From assembly GCF_024211275.1 (NCBI RefSeq), contig NZ_JAMLDX010000003.1, positions 1-64,000 on the forward strand: DNA of 64,000 bases. Direction: 5' to 3'. Below the pieces are notes generated by a model. It saw nothing but the letters and a program-made list of their open reading frames with translations. It did not search any database and had not been told where the DNA came from. The stretch comes from Sphingomonas tagetis (lineage in GTDB: Bacteria; Pseudomonadota; Alphaproteobacteria; Sphingomonadales; Sphingomonadaceae). Positions 42,583 to 51,777 of the stretch are shown piece after piece. The position numbers and the translations under genes are program-made. Positions within the stretch are counted from its first letter, which is position 1; every line of letters starts with the position of its first letter.

Positions 42583-44673
42583 TCAAACCCGCTCGGCCGA
42601 ACTCACCGCGTCCGCTGCGCGCAAAGCCGCCACCAGCTTCATCAGATGCGCCGCGTCGCGCACTTCGAGGTCGATCATGTTGGTGTGGAAGGTCGTGTCG
42701 CGCGTGTCGAAGCGGATGTTGAGAATGTTCGCCTTGTGCTGGCCGAGCAGAGTCGCGACCGCGCCCAGCGCGCCGGGCTCGTTCTTCACCGTCACCGCGA
42801 TCCGCGCCGTGCCGCCCTCGGCCTTGTCGCCCCAGCCGATGTCGAGCCAGTCGTCGTCCTCGACCGCATCGAGCTTAGGGCAGCTGATCTGGTGCACCTC
42901 AATCGGGGCGTCGGGGTGGCGCACGCCGACGATGCGGTCGCCCGGGATCGGGTGGCAGCACGGCGAGAGCGTGAAGGTCACCCCCGGCGTCAGCCCCTTG
43001 ATCGAGATCGGCTCGCGCGGCCCGGTCAGCTCGACCGCATCGTCCCCCGTGGTCGATCCCGGCATCAGGGCTTCCATGACCTGCGCGTCGGTCAGCTTCT
43101 GCCGCGCGATCGCTTCGAGCAGCGCCTCGGCATCGTCGAGCTTGAGGCGCTTGAGCGCCGCGCCCTGCGCTTCCTTGCCGATCTCGACGGGCAAGCGGCG
43201 GACGATATCGTCATAGAGCTTGCGGCCGAGCGCCAGCGTCTCGTCGCGTTCCTTGTGGCGAAGATGGCGTCGGATCGCGGCGCGCGCCTTTCCCGTGATC
43301 GCGAAATTGAGCCAATTGTCCTGCGGATGCTGCGCCTTCGACCGCAGGATGGTCACCTGATCGCCCTGCGCGATCTCGGTGCGCAGCGGCACCACGCGCC
43401 CGTTGATCTTCGCGCCCACCGCCTGATCGCCGAGATTGGAGTGCACCGCATAGGCGAAGTCGATCGGCGTCGCGCCCTTGGGCAGCTGGATCAGCTCGCC
43501 CTTGGGGGAAAAGGCGAAGATCCGATCCTGATACATCGCCATGCGGGTGTGTTCGAGCAGCTCCTCGGCGGTGTCCGCGGTTTCGAGGATCTCGACCAGA
43601 TCCTGAATCCAGCGCACCTGCGTGTCGGGGCGCACCACATCCTGCTTGTACGCCCAGTGCGCGGCGAGCCCGAACTCGGCTTGCGCGTGCATCGCCTGGG
43701 TGCGGATCTGGATCTCGACGCGCGTGTCGCCGGCATGGATGATGCTGGTGTGCAGCGAGCGATAGCCGTTGCGCTTGGGGGTCGAGATGTAATCCTTGAA
43801 CCGCCCCGGCACCATCGGCCAGCGGCGGTGGACCACGCCCAGCGCGCGATAGCATTCCTCCTCGGTGCCGACGATCACGCGGAACGCCATGATGTCCGAC
43901 AGCTGCTCGAAGCTGACATGCCGCTCCGACATCTTCTTCCAGATCGAATAAGGGTGCTTCTCGCGCCCCGAGACATCCGCCTCGATCCCGCCGCGCGACA
44001 GCAGCAGCTTCAGCCCCGATCCGATCTTGGCGATGCGGTCCTCGCCCTCGACCTTGAGCTGGTCGAGCCGCTTGGTGATCGACTCATACGCCTCGGGTTC
44101 GAGCTGCTGGAAGGCGAGCGTCTGCATCTCCTTCATGAACTCGTACATGCCGATCCGCTCGGCGAGCGGGGCATAGATGTCCATCGTCTCGCGCGCGATC
44201 CGCCGCCGTTTGTCGGGCTTGGGGATGTGATGCAGCGTGCGCATGTTGTGCAGCCGGTCGGCGAGCTTGACCAGCAGCACGCGGATGTCGTCCGACATCG
44301 CCAGCAGGAACTTGCGCAGATTCTCCGCTGCGCGTTCGCTCTCGGTCTGCGCCTCGATCTTGGAGAGCTTGGTCACCCCGTCGACCAGCCGCGCCACGCT
44401 CGGCCCGAACTTGGCGAGGATCTCCTCGGGCGTCGCCACCGTGTCCTCGATCGTGTCGTGCAGGATCGCGGTGGCGATCGTCTCGTCGTCGAGATGCAGG
44501 TCGGTCAGGATGCCCGCCACCTCGATCGGATGGCTGAAATAGGGGTCGCCGCTGGCTCGCTTCTGGCTGCCATGCGCGTGCATCGAAAAGACATAGGCGC
44601 GATTGAGCAGCGCCTCATCGGCGTCGGGATCGTAGCTCAGGACCCGATCGACAAGCTCATATTGACGCAGCAC
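42583..44673 (-). CDS. rsh: Bifunctional (p)ppGpp synthetase/hydrolase Rsh
   Basis: This is the single RelA/SpoT-type stringent-response enzyme usual in alphaproteobacteria, about 696 residues. The HD hydrolase domain (about 30-190) has its HDTIEDT motif intact. The synthetase domain (about 230-350) has GRFKDYISTPKRNGYRSLHT, whose RFKD marks the bifunctional class. TGS (about 385-445, with GATPIDFAYAVHS) and ACT (about 620-696) follow. GTG 44673 gives the family's usual MLRQYELVDRV beginning; the longer frame adds 12 residues from a TTG. No rpoZ gene precedes it here. Confidence 0.95.
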   Translation of the reverse strand: MLRQYELVDRVLSYDPDADEALLNRAYVFSMHAHGSQKRASGDPYFSHPIEVAGILTDLHLDDETIATAILHDTIEDTVATPEEILAKFGPSVARLVDGVTKLSKIEAQTESERAAENLRKFLLAMSDDIRVLLVKLADRLHNMRTLHHIPKPDKRRRIARETMDIYAPLAERIGMYEFMKEMQTLAFQQLEPEAYESITKRLDQLKVEGEDRIAKIGSGLKLLLSRGGIEADVSGREKHPYSIWKKMSERHVSFEQLSDIMAFRVIVGTEEECYRALGVVHRRWPMVPGRFKDYISTPKRNGYRSLHTSIIHAGDTRVEIQIRTQAMHAQAEFGLAAHWAYKQDVVRPDTQVRWIQDLVEILETADTAEELLEHTRMAMYQDRIFAFSPKGELIQLPKGATPIDFAYAVHSNLGDQAVGAKINGRVVPLRTEIAQGDQVTILRSKAQHPQDNWLNFAITGKARAAIRRHLRHKERDETLALGRKLYDDIVRRLPVEIGKEAQGAALKRLKLDDAEALLEAIARQKLTDAQVMEALMPGSTTGDDAVELTGPREPISIKGLTPGVTFTLSPCCHPIPGDRIVGVRHPDAPIEVHQISCPKLDAVEDDDWLDIGWGDKAEGGTARIAVTVKNEPGALGAVATLLGQHKANILNIRFDTRDTTFHTNMIDLEVRDAAHLMKLVAALRAADAVSSAERV

Positions 44674-44774
44674 CGGTCCAAGATGGTGCCGGACCCTGCT
44701 GCTTTGCAATAAGTTTCACGTCAAAACGGGCACCGATGGCGCCGATGCCCGCTTCACTGTGGCGTCAGGGTAAC

Positions 44775-45086
44775 TTACCTGGCGCGCGCGTTGCACGCTT
44801 CGAGCGTCGCCGCGTCGAACGCGGCGCCGCCGACGCTGAACGCCGACAGCGTGCCGATGCGATCGACGGCGCGCTCGCACATCACCTTGTCCTGGCTCGG
44901 CGACCGGGGCGCGACGCACACGCCGTCCTTGCACTTCCAGATGGTATTCTGCGTCACGAAGCTGGCTTTTTTGGGCGCTTCGAGCGCGGTCGCTGCATAA
45001 TAGCCGCTGGACTGGGCGACGGCGGCAGCAGGGGCGAGGGCCACCAGCGACATCGCGGCGGCGGCGAGCGGAGCAAAGCGGATCAT
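44775..45086 (-). CDS. CC_3452-family exported protein
   Basis: This 103-residue protein has a signal peptide (about 1-25, ending AAAVAQ) and matches the CC_3452-type family of small alphaproteobacterial periplasmic proteins. The mature chain begins SSGYYAATALEAPKK and contains IWKCKDGVCVAPRS (about 48-61) and a final LEACNARAR, giving four Cys that could form two disulfides. Function is unknown. ATG 45086 has AGGGAG upstream; GTG 45089 is adjacent. It is a single gene between rsh and the divergent HxlR regulator. Confidence 0.85.
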   Translation of the reverse strand: MIRFAPLAAAAMSLVALAPAAAVAQSSGYYAATALEAPKKASFVTQNTIWKCKDGVCVAPRSPSQDKVMCERAVDRIGTLSAFSVGGAAFDAATLEACNARAR

Positions 45087-45267
45087 CACGAATCTCCCTG
45101 GGGACTGCGCAACATTAGGTTGCGAATCGCTACTTATCTCGCTAGCGTTTCAGTTGCAAGTGAAAACCTTTGCTGCGCTGCAAGGCATGAGGCAACCCCA
45201 TGACTGCTGCGTTGCGACAGGTTTAAGCTGTTTGTCCGCCACGAAATTTAGGATAGGTTCGACGGTC

Positions 45268-45762
45268 ATGGGTCACAACGGACTGCGCGAGCCGCTTCGC
45301 CAGCTGGCGAACAATTGCAGCCTCCCCGCCGCACTCGAAGCGATGGGCGAGCGGTGGTCCTTTCTCATCCTGCGCGGATCGTTCAACGGCCTCTATCATT
45401 TCGAGGAGTTCCAGTCGGAACTCGGCATCGCGCGCAACATCCTCGCCAACCGCCTCGCGCGGCTGGTCGATCACGGCATCCTCGCGCGCCAGACCTGCGA
45501 CGACGATCGCCGCAAGGTCGAATACCGCCTCACCGAAAAGGGCTTCGCGCTGCTTCCGACGATGGTGGCATTGCGGCAATGGGGCGAGCGCTGGGAGACT
45601 GGCATGCCGGCGACGCCGGTGCTGGTGGATGCCCGCGACCACCGCCGCATCGCGCCAGTCCAGGTGATGAGCCATGACGGTCGCCCGCTGACCAAGCACG
45701 ACCTGCTCTGGTCGCTGCCCGAGGACGTAGCGGGCGAGACACCGGCGCAAGCCGCGGAGTAA
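45268..45762 (+). CDS. HxlR-family transcriptional regulator
   Basis: This 164-residue protein has the winged-helix HxlR domain at about 12-105: ALEAMGERWSFLILRGSFNG, then ARNILANRLARLVDHGIL and the wing YRLTEKGFAL. The conserved Cys near residue 17 (NNCSLPAAL) is present in many redox- or electrophile-sensing members. The C-terminal 50 residues (VLVDARDHRRIAPVQVMSHDG) are an added beta-rich part found in longer HxlR proteins. ATG 45268 is favoured because the longer frame from 45154 would extend into the divergent promoter region. Targets are unknown. The gene's stop abuts the end of the convergent diguanylate cyclase gene. Confidence 0.88.
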   Translation: MGHNGLREPLRQLANNCSLPAALEAMGERWSFLILRGSFNGLYHFEEFQSELGIARNILANRLARLVDHGILARQTCDDDRRKVEYRLTEKGFALLPTMVALRQWGERWETGMPATPVLVDARDHRRIAPVQVMSHDGRPLTKHDLLWSLPEDVAGETPAQAAE

Positions 45763-47535
45763 TTACACCGCCGCCAGCTCGCTGCGGTTCCGCCCGAGCG
45801 CCTTGGCGCGGTACAGCGCCGCGTCGGACTGGCGGAACACCGCCTCGGGCGCCATGCCGGGGCACAGTGCGGCAAGGCCGATGCTAACCGTGATCCGGAA
45901 ACTGCCCTGCGGCGTGACGATCTCGGTGTCCTCCAGCGTCTGCCGCACGCGTTCGCACGCCGCCAGCGCGGCGTCGGCGGTCAGCCCGGGGAACAGCACC
46001 GCGAATTCCTCGCCGCCGAGCCGCCCGATCGCGTCCTCCTGACGCAGCTTGCCGCGCATCACATCGGCGAAGGTCAGCAGCGCGGCGTCGCCCGCGGCAT
46101 GGCCGAAGCGGTCATTGACCTGCTTGAAATGGTCGAGATCGAGCAGCGCCAGCACACCGGTGACGGACTCCTCGCGCGCGACTTCGGCCAGCCGCTTCTG
46201 GAAGGCGCGGCGGTTGAGCACGCCGGTCATCGAATCGGTGGTCGCCTGCCGTTCCAAATCCGCCTCGCGCGCCTTGCGATGGCTGAGGTCGCGCACGATC
46301 GTCACGACCGTGGTGACCTCGCCCTGCGCGTCGGTCACCGCGCGCGCGGTCGATTCGAACCAGCGCGGCACGCCCGCGGCGGTGACTGCGCGGAATTCGA
46401 TGCGGTGCACACGGTCGGGCTCGCCCAGCGTGTGCGCGTGGGCGGCGCGCATGCGCTCGCGGTCGGGTTCGCTGATGAACGCAAAGCTGCTCTGCCCGAT
46501 CATCTTGGCGGGATCGTAGCCGCCGATCTCGCGAACCGCGGGCGAGGCGAACAGCACGTCACCGCGCCGGTCGAGCACCATCACCGCGTCCGAGGCGTGC
46601 TCGGCGATCAGGCGATAGCGCGCCTCGCTCTCCGCGACGGCGGCGGCGAGCCGGTTCTTCTCCGCGATCATCGTGGCGAACGGCATCGCGGTGAGGAACA
46701 GCACGGCGAGATAGAATTGGAAGAATTGCAGGTGGAACGCCTCGCCGTCGGCGATCAGCTGGATCGGTCCGTGCCCTGACACGGTGAAGACCGCGCCGAT
46801 CATCGCGACCGCGAACACGCCAAGCGCGGCGCCGGCGAGGCGGAAGATCATCGTGGCGATGACCAGCGGCAGCAGCGGCAGGAACAGCAGCGGCAGCCCG
46901 TCCTGCGCAAAGCACAGCCCGGTGATGCCGAGCAGCAGCGCCGCGACCCACAGCACGCGCAGCGGCTGATGCGGCCGCGCGAAGCGCTCGCGATACGCCG
47001 CGCCGCCGATCGCCAGCAGCGCGACCGGCGTACCGATCAGCGTGCCGAGGCCATGCCCGACCAGCCAGTTCGATCCGCTGACCAGCGGCGAGGTGCCCTG
47101 GAACGCCCATAGCGCCACGCCCGGCAAGAGGCCGGTGACGAGCGGCGCGGCGATGCCAGCGGCGGCGATGAAGATGGCGAGCGAGCGCAGATCGTCGAAC
47201 GGCCGCTCCGCCCCGCCGAAACGCCGCAGCAGCAGATAGGCGAGCAGCGCTTCGCCGATATTGGCGAACGCGAACAGCGGCGAGAGCGCGCTGTACGGCG
47301 AAACGCTGACCGTCGCGGCGATCGACGCGGCGAAACAGGCGATCACGTGCCAGGGTCGCTCGACCGGCGGCCGAGTCAGCAGCGCGGCGAGCAGCGGCGC
47401 GTTGGCGATCCACAGCAATGCGACGTTGTGGCTCAGCCGCGTAAAGGCGATCGCCGCCGCGGCGAACAGGAAATAGGCGATCGCCACACCCAGGACGAGC
47501 CCCAGGCCATTTCGATTCAGCGCGGCGGCGTGCAT
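45763..47535 (-). CDS. Diguanylate cyclase, MASE1-PAS-GGDEF
   Basis: This 590-residue inner-membrane cyclase makes cyclic di-GMP. About eight or nine N-terminal helices (1-290) form a MASE1 sensor, with PPVERPWHVIACF and FANIGEALLAYLLLRRFGG typical. A PAS/PAC segment (about 305-420) includes EARYRLIAEHASDAVMVLDRR. The GGDEF domain (about 430-590) has the active-site RLGGEEF and an inhibitory I-site RQED five residues before it, so both activity and product inhibition should be intact. No EAL domain is present. The ligand sensed by MASE1 is unknown. Confidence 0.95.
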   Translation of the reverse strand: MHAAALNRNGLGLVLGVAIAYFLFAAAAIAFTRLSHNVALLWIANAPLLAALLTRPPVERPWHVIACFAASIAATVSVSPYSALSPLFAFANIGEALLAYLLLRRFGGAERPFDDLRSLAIFIAAAGIAAPLVTGLLPGVALWAFQGTSPLVSGSNWLVGHGLGTLIGTPVALLAIGGAAYRERFARPHQPLRVLWVAALLLGITGLCFAQDGLPLLFLPLLPLVIATMIFRLAGAALGVFAVAMIGAVFTVSGHGPIQLIADGEAFHLQFFQFYLAVLFLTAMPFATMIAEKNRLAAAVAESEARYRLIAEHASDAVMVLDRRGDVLFASPAVREIGGYDPAKMIGQSSFAFISEPDRERMRAAHAHTLGEPDRVHRIEFRAVTAAGVPRWFESTARAVTDAQGEVTTVVTIVRDLSHRKAREADLERQATTDSMTGVLNRRAFQKRLAEVAREESVTGVLALLDLDHFKQVNDRFGHAAGDAALLTFADVMRGKLRQEDAIGRLGGEEFAVLFPGLTADAALAACERVRQTLEDTEIVTPQGSFRITVSIGLAALCPGMAPEAVFRQSDAALYRAKALGRNRSELAAV

Positions 47536-47595
47536 GGAGCATCCCTAACCCGCCAAGGTTAAGGCGCGGTTTCCATTAACTTATGTTCCGGCCGG

Positions 47596-48801
47596 TCAGG
47601 CCGACTTGGCGCCCGTGTTGACGCCCATCGACTGGAGGTAGCGCTTCACGTTGCGCGCTGCCTGGCGCAGCCTTTGCTCGTTCTCGACCATCGCGATCCG
47701 CACATAGCCTTCGCCATTTTCGCCATAGCCCACGCCCGGGGCGACCGCGACCTTGGCGTGGCTCAGCAGCTGCTTGGAGAATTCGAGGCTGCCGAGATGC
47801 GCCAGCGCCGGCGGCAGCGGCGCCCAGGCGAACATCGAGGCGGGCGGGGCGGGGATGTCCCAGCCCGCGCGGCCGAAGCTCTCGACCAGCACGTCGCGGC
47901 GTTTGTGATAGAGCTGGCGGTTCTTCTCGACGATGTCCTGCGGGCCATTGAGTGCGGCGCAGGCTGCGGCCTGCACCGGGGTGAACGCGCCATAGTCGAG
48001 ATACGACTTCACCCGCGTCATCGCCGCGATCAGCGTCTTGTTGCCGACCGCGAAGCCGATCCGCCAGCCCGCCATCGAATAGGTCTTGGAAAGCGAGGTG
48101 AACTCGATCGCGATGTCCTTGGCGCCCTTGACCTGCAGGATCGACACGGTCGGCTTGCCGTCGAAATAGAGCTCGGAATAAGCGAGGTCGGAGATGATCC
48201 AGACCTTGTTCTCCTTAGCCCACGCCACCAGCCGCTCGTAAAAGTCGATGCCGACCGTCTCCGCCGTCGGGTTGGACGGATAGTTGACCACCAGCACGCT
48301 CGGCCGCGGCACGGTGAACGCCATCGCGCGCTCGAGGCTCTCGAAATAATGGTCGTCGGGCGTGGTCGGCACCGCGCGGATCGTCGCGCCGGCAAGGATG
48401 AAGCCGAACGTGTGGATCGGGTAGCTCGGGTTGGGCGCGAGCACGACGTCGCCCGGCGCGGTGATCGCGGTGGCGAGGCTGGCGAGCCCCTCCTTCGACC
48501 CCATCGTCACCACGACCTCGGTCTCGGGATCGACATCGACCCCGAAGCGGCGGCCATAATAATTGGCCTGCGCGCGGCGCAGCCCGGGAATGCCCTTGGA
48601 CTGCGAATAGCCGTGCGCCGAGGGTTTCTGCGCCACTTCGCACAGTTTCTCGATGACGTGCGGCGGCGGCGGCAGGTCGGGATTGCCCATGCCGAGATCG
48701 ATGATGTCCTCGCCGCCTGCACGTGCCGCTGCCCGCATCGCATTGACTTCGGCGATGACATAGGGCGGCAGGCGCTTCATGCGGTAGAATTCCTCGGACA
48801 T
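47596..48801 (-). CDS. Class I/II PLP-dependent aminotransferase (AlaC/LL-DAP type)
   Basis: This 401-residue fold-type I aminotransferase resembles the alanine/LL-diaminopimelate aminotransferase-like branch (AlaC). Features are GMGNPDLPPPPHV near 36, VTMGSKEG near 99, NYPSNPTAE near 177, the aspartate region IISDLAYSELYFDG near 205 and the PLP lysine in SLSKTYSMAGWRIG near 240. It probably uses pyruvate or 2-oxoglutarate with a dicarboxylic or neutral amino acid; specificity cannot be read from sequence. It diverges from phaC with 93 bp between starts. Confidence 0.9.
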   Translation of the reverse strand: MSEEFYRMKRLPPYVIAEVNAMRAAARAGGEDIIDLGMGNPDLPPPPHVIEKLCEVAQKPSAHGYSQSKGIPGLRRAQANYYGRRFGVDVDPETEVVVTMGSKEGLASLATAITAPGDVVLAPNPSYPIHTFGFILAGATIRAVPTTPDDHYFESLERAMAFTVPRPSVLVVNYPSNPTAETVGIDFYERLVAWAKENKVWIISDLAYSELYFDGKPTVSILQVKGAKDIAIEFTSLSKTYSMAGWRIGFAVGNKTLIAAMTRVKSYLDYGAFTPVQAAACAALNGPQDIVEKNRQLYHKRRDVLVESFGRAGWDIPAPPASMFAWAPLPPALAHLGSLEFSKQLLSHAKVAVAPGVGYGENGEGYVRIAMVENEQRLRQAARNVKRYLQSMGVNTGAKSA

Positions 48802-48894
48802 CGTTTTTCTCGAAAGAGCTCCTCTAGTGGTCGCGCGGGATGCGCGGCGCCGTTATACAGGGGCGTGGCGGGCATGCCAGAGGGAGAGCCGAAC

Positions 48895-50793
48895 GTGGCG
48901 GAAAAGAAAAAGACGGCGGCCCCCAAAGCAGCGGCGGGTGGCACGAAACCGCGTAAACCCGCGACGAAACCCCGCGCAGCGGAGCCATCGGCGCATGCCG
49001 AAACGGGAACTTCGCAAGCCGAAGCAGGGACTGCGCGCGCTGAAACCGCGACCGCGCAAGCCGCACCCGACGCACCGCCCTCGCTCGGCGAACTCCAGCA
49101 CTGGACCTGGGTGCTCGGCCGCGCGCAGCAGATGCTGATGGAGCAAGGCTTCGATCTGCTCGCGATGGTTCCGCCCGCGCCGGCGGTCCCGGCGCTGGCG
49201 CCGGCGACATTCGATCCCGCCGCGGCGATGCGCGTCGGCACCGATTTCTGGGCCGACACGATGAAGCTGTGGCAGCGCTTCCTCGACCCCGCTCAGGCCG
49301 AGCCGTTCGAGGAAACCCCCGAACAGGCGCGCGACAAGCGCTTCAAGGCGCCGCAATGGCGCGAGCAGCCGGTGTTCGACTTCATCCGCCAGAGCTATCT
49401 CACGCTCGCCAACCATTTGCTCAAGGGCGTCGATGCGGTCGAGGGACTCGAGCCCAAGCAGGCGGCGCAGCTGCGCTTCGCGACGCAGGGCTTCATCGAT
49501 GCGATGAGTCCGTCCAACTTCCCCGCGACCAATCCGCTCGTCCTCGAACGCACGATCGAGACCAAGGGCGAGAATCTGCTCAAGGGCCTGCAGCACATGC
49601 TCAAGGATCTGGGCAAGGGGCAGATGACGCAGACGCGCGAGGGCGTGTTCGAGGTCGGCACCAACATCGCCACCACCCCCGGCAAGGTGGTCAAGCGCAC
49701 GCCCTTATATGAGCTGATCCAGTATTCGCCGACCACCGATACGGTATTTGCAACCCCGCTGATCATCTTCCCGCCCTGGATCAACCGCTTTTACATCCTC
49801 GACCTTTCCCCCGAGAAGAGCTTCATCCGCTGGGCGGTCGAGCAGGGCCACACCGTGTTCGTCGTCTCGTGGAAGTCCGCCGACGCGACCATGGCCGACG
49901 TGGTGTGGGACGATTATGTCGAGCGCGGCCAGATCGACGCGATCGACAGCGTGCGCGACCTGCTCGGCGTCGAGAGCGTCCACACCATCGGCTATTGCGT
50001 CGCCGGCACCACGCTCGCCGCCACGCTCGCCGTGCTCGCCGCGCGCGGGCAGGCGGACAAGGTCGCCAGCGCCACCTTCTTCACCGCGCAGGTCGACTTC
50101 TCCGAAGCCGGCGACCTCAACGTCTTCGTCGATGACGAGCAGCTCGCGCTGATCCAGTCGCTCACCACCGACGGCTATCTCGATGGCCGCTACATGGCGG
50201 CGACCTTCAACCTGCTGCGCGGCCGCGACCTCATCTGGAATTACGTGACGAGCAATTACCTGCTCGGCGAAGACTATATGCCGTTCGATCTGCTGCACTG
50301 GAATTCGGACGTCACCAACCTCCCGGCCAAGTGGCATGCGAGCTATCTGTCGGACCTCTATCGCGACAACCGGCTGGTCGATCCCGGCGCGCTGGAAATC
50401 GGCGGCACTCCGGTCGATCTCTCGAAGGTCGCGACCCCAGCCTATATCCAGGCCGGCCGCGAGGATCACATCGCCCCGCCGAAAAGCGTGTGGAAGATCA
50501 CCGAGCACTTCGCCGGCCCGCTGCGCTTCGTGCTGGCCGGCTCGGGCCATATCGCCGGCGTCGTCAATCCGCCGTCATCGGGCAAATATCAGTATTGGAC
50601 CAACGAATCGCCCGCCGCCTCGCTTGACGATTTTGTTGCAGCTGCGGTGGAGACCAAGGGCAGCTGGTGGCCTGACTGGCAGGCCTGGATCGAAGCGCGT
50701 GACGGCGGCCGTGTGAAGGCTGCCGACGCACGGATTCCCAAGGATGATCAAGACCTTGGCGATGCCCCCGGGCGCTACGTCCGCACGCGCTGA
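48895..50793 (+). CDS. phaC: Class I poly(3-hydroxyalkanoate) synthase
   Basis: PhaC polymerises 3-hydroxyacyl-CoA into PHA storage granules. The 632-residue protein has an Ala/Lys/Pro-rich tail (about 1-60), a PhaC N-terminal domain and the alpha/beta core with PPWINRFYILDL. The nucleophile Cys is in the lipase-like box GYCVAGT (about 365), in which the last Gly of the classical G-x-C-x-G is Ala, a form I associate with alphaproteobacteria. The catalytic Asp is in AGREDHIAP (about 525) and His in GSGHIAGVVNPP (about 553). GTG 48895 with AGGGAG upstream is preferred; ATG 48874 would add seven residues. A phasin gene follows 93 bp later. Confidence 0.95.
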   Translation: MAEKKKTAAPKAAAGGTKPRKPATKPRAAEPSAHAETGTSQAEAGTARAETATAQAAPDAPPSLGELQHWTWVLGRAQQMLMEQGFDLLAMVPPAPAVPALAPATFDPAAAMRVGTDFWADTMKLWQRFLDPAQAEPFEETPEQARDKRFKAPQWREQPVFDFIRQSYLTLANHLLKGVDAVEGLEPKQAAQLRFATQGFIDAMSPSNFPATNPLVLERTIETKGENLLKGLQHMLKDLGKGQMTQTREGVFEVGTNIATTPGKVVKRTPLYELIQYSPTTDTVFATPLIIFPPWINRFYILDLSPEKSFIRWAVEQGHTVFVVSWKSADATMADVVWDDYVERGQIDAIDSVRDLLGVESVHTIGYCVAGTTLAATLAVLAARGQADKVASATFFTAQVDFSEAGDLNVFVDDEQLALIQSLTTDGYLDGRYMAATFNLLRGRDLIWNYVTSNYLLGEDYMPFDLLHWNSDVTNLPAKWHASYLSDLYRDNRLVDPGALEIGGTPVDLSKVATPAYIQAGREDHIAPPKSVWKITEHFAGPLRFVLAGSGHIAGVVNPPSSGKYQYWTNESPAASLDDFVAAAVETKGSWWPDWQAWIEARDGGRVKAADARIPKDDQDLGDAPGRYVRTR

Positions 50794-50799
50794 TGACGG

Positions 50800-50819
50800 T
50801 TTTGTTGCACTGCACAAAA
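50800..50819. promoter_or_regulatory. Palindromic operator candidate upstream of the phasin (PhaR-like)
   Basis: TTTTGTTGCACTGCACAAAA has six-base complementary ends (TTTTGT/ACAAAA) around TGCACTGC. TGC-containing palindromes of this kind upstream of phasin genes are bound by PhaR repressors in other alphaproteobacteria. It lies five bases before the -35 hexamer. No phaR gene is in the window. Confidence 0.45.
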
Positions 50820-50824
50820 AAGAC

Positions 50825-50853
50825 TTGAAACGGCCGGTCCGGCCGCGTATATG
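50825..50853 (+). promoter_or_regulatory. Phasin promoter
   Basis: TTGAAA (50825-50830) and TATATG (50848-50853) are separated by exactly 17 bases, a good sigma-70 spacing. The GC-rich spacer is itself a palindrome (CGGCCGGTCCGGCCG, 50831-50845). Transcription would begin about 25 bp before the phasin ATG. Confidence 0.6.
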
Positions 50854-50886
50854 CTGCATCGCAACAATATCCGTTAGGACGAAGCG

Positions 50887-51705
50887 ATGGCCAGCAAGAC
50901 TCCCGGACGCGGTGTGAAGAAGCCGGCGGGTAAGGTTGCGGCACCCAAGCCCAAGGTGGCGGTGCCGTTTGCCGAGAAGAAGCCCGAACCCGTTGCCGCG
51001 CCGGTGGTGCCGCCGGTGGTCGAGGCCGTGACCGAAGCACCGGTGGTCGAAACCGCGCCTTTGGTCGAAGCGGTCGTCGAGGCGGCGCCCGTTATCGAAA
51101 CGGTGGCCGAAGCCGCGGCGGAAACCGTCGCGGAAGTGGCCGAGGAAGCAGTTCAAACCGCCGATGTAGTGGCGGACAGCGTAGCCGAGACGGTCGAGCA
51201 GGTCGCTCCCCCCGTCACCGAGATCATCGAACAGACCGCCCCGCAGGCGGCGGAACCCGTAACGCAAGGAAAAGACATCATGGAAACCACGATCGAAAAG
51301 ACCCAGGCCCTGTTCGCCGAGTTCAACGAAAAGGCGAAGGCGCAGGCCGAGAAGAGCACCAAGCTCGTCGCCGAGGCGACCGAGTTCGCCAAGGGCAATG
51401 TCGAGGCGCTGGTCGAGAGCGGTAAGATCGCGGCCAAGGGCTTCGAGACGCTGGGCCAGGACGCTGCCGATTATGGCCGCAAGTCGTTCGAGAGCGCGAC
51501 CGCCGCGCTGAAGAGCCTGTCGGCGGTCAAGTCGCCGGCCGACTTCTTCAAGCTGCAGAGCGACTATGTCCGCTCGTCGTTCGACTCGGCCGTCGCCGAG
51601 ACCTCGAAGAACACCGAAGCCTTCCTCAAGCTCGCCGGCGACGCCGCGCAGCCGATCTCGAGCCGCTTTGCGGTCGCGGTCGAGAAGGTGAAGACCGCGG
51701 CCTGA
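50887..51705 (+). CDS. Phasin family protein with an internal start site
   Basis: Phasins coat PHA granules and limit their size. The 272-residue frame has two parts. Residues 1-130 are an Ala/Val/Glu/Pro-rich low-complexity stretch with many APVVE/VAEAA-like repeats. Residues about 132-272 are the true phasin domain, helical with TQALFAEFNEKAKAQAEKST and ADFFKLQSDYVRSSFDSAV. ATG 51280 (residue 132, METTIEK) has AAGGA about ten bases upstream, so a short 141-residue form could also be made. Upstream lie a clean promoter and a PhaR-like palindrome; a strong terminator follows. The location after phaC supports the assignment. Confidence 0.92.
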   Translation: MASKTPGRGVKKPAGKVAAPKPKVAVPFAEKKPEPVAAPVVPPVVEAVTEAPVVETAPLVEAVVEAAPVIETVAEAAAETVAEVAEEAVQTADVVADSVAETVEQVAPPVTEIIEQTAPQAAEPVTQGKDIMETTIEKTQALFAEFNEKAKAQAEKSTKLVAEATEFAKGNVEALVESGKIAAKGFETLGQDAADYGRKSFESATAALKSLSAVKSPADFFKLQSDYVRSSFDSAVAETSKNTEAFLKLAGDAAQPISSRFAVAVEKVKTAA

Positions 51706-51732
51706 TTTCAGGCCCGGTTATCCGGAACAGGG

Positions 51733-51767
51733 AGGGGCGGTTGCCATGCGGCAGCCGCCCCTTTTTG
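51733..51767 (+). terminator. Terminator after the phasin gene
   Basis: AGGGGCGG (51733-51740) pairs with CCGCCCCT (51755-51762). The inner bases TTGCC/GGCAG extend the stem to 13 bp around ATGC, and TTTTTG follows. Confidence 0.9.
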
Positions 51768-51777
51768 TTACCCGCCG

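Noticed and set aside
47674..48894. N-terminal extension of phaC back to 47674
   Set aside because: It runs antisense through the whole aminotransferase gene. A normal PhaC starts at 48874-48895, with AGGGAG before GTG 48895.
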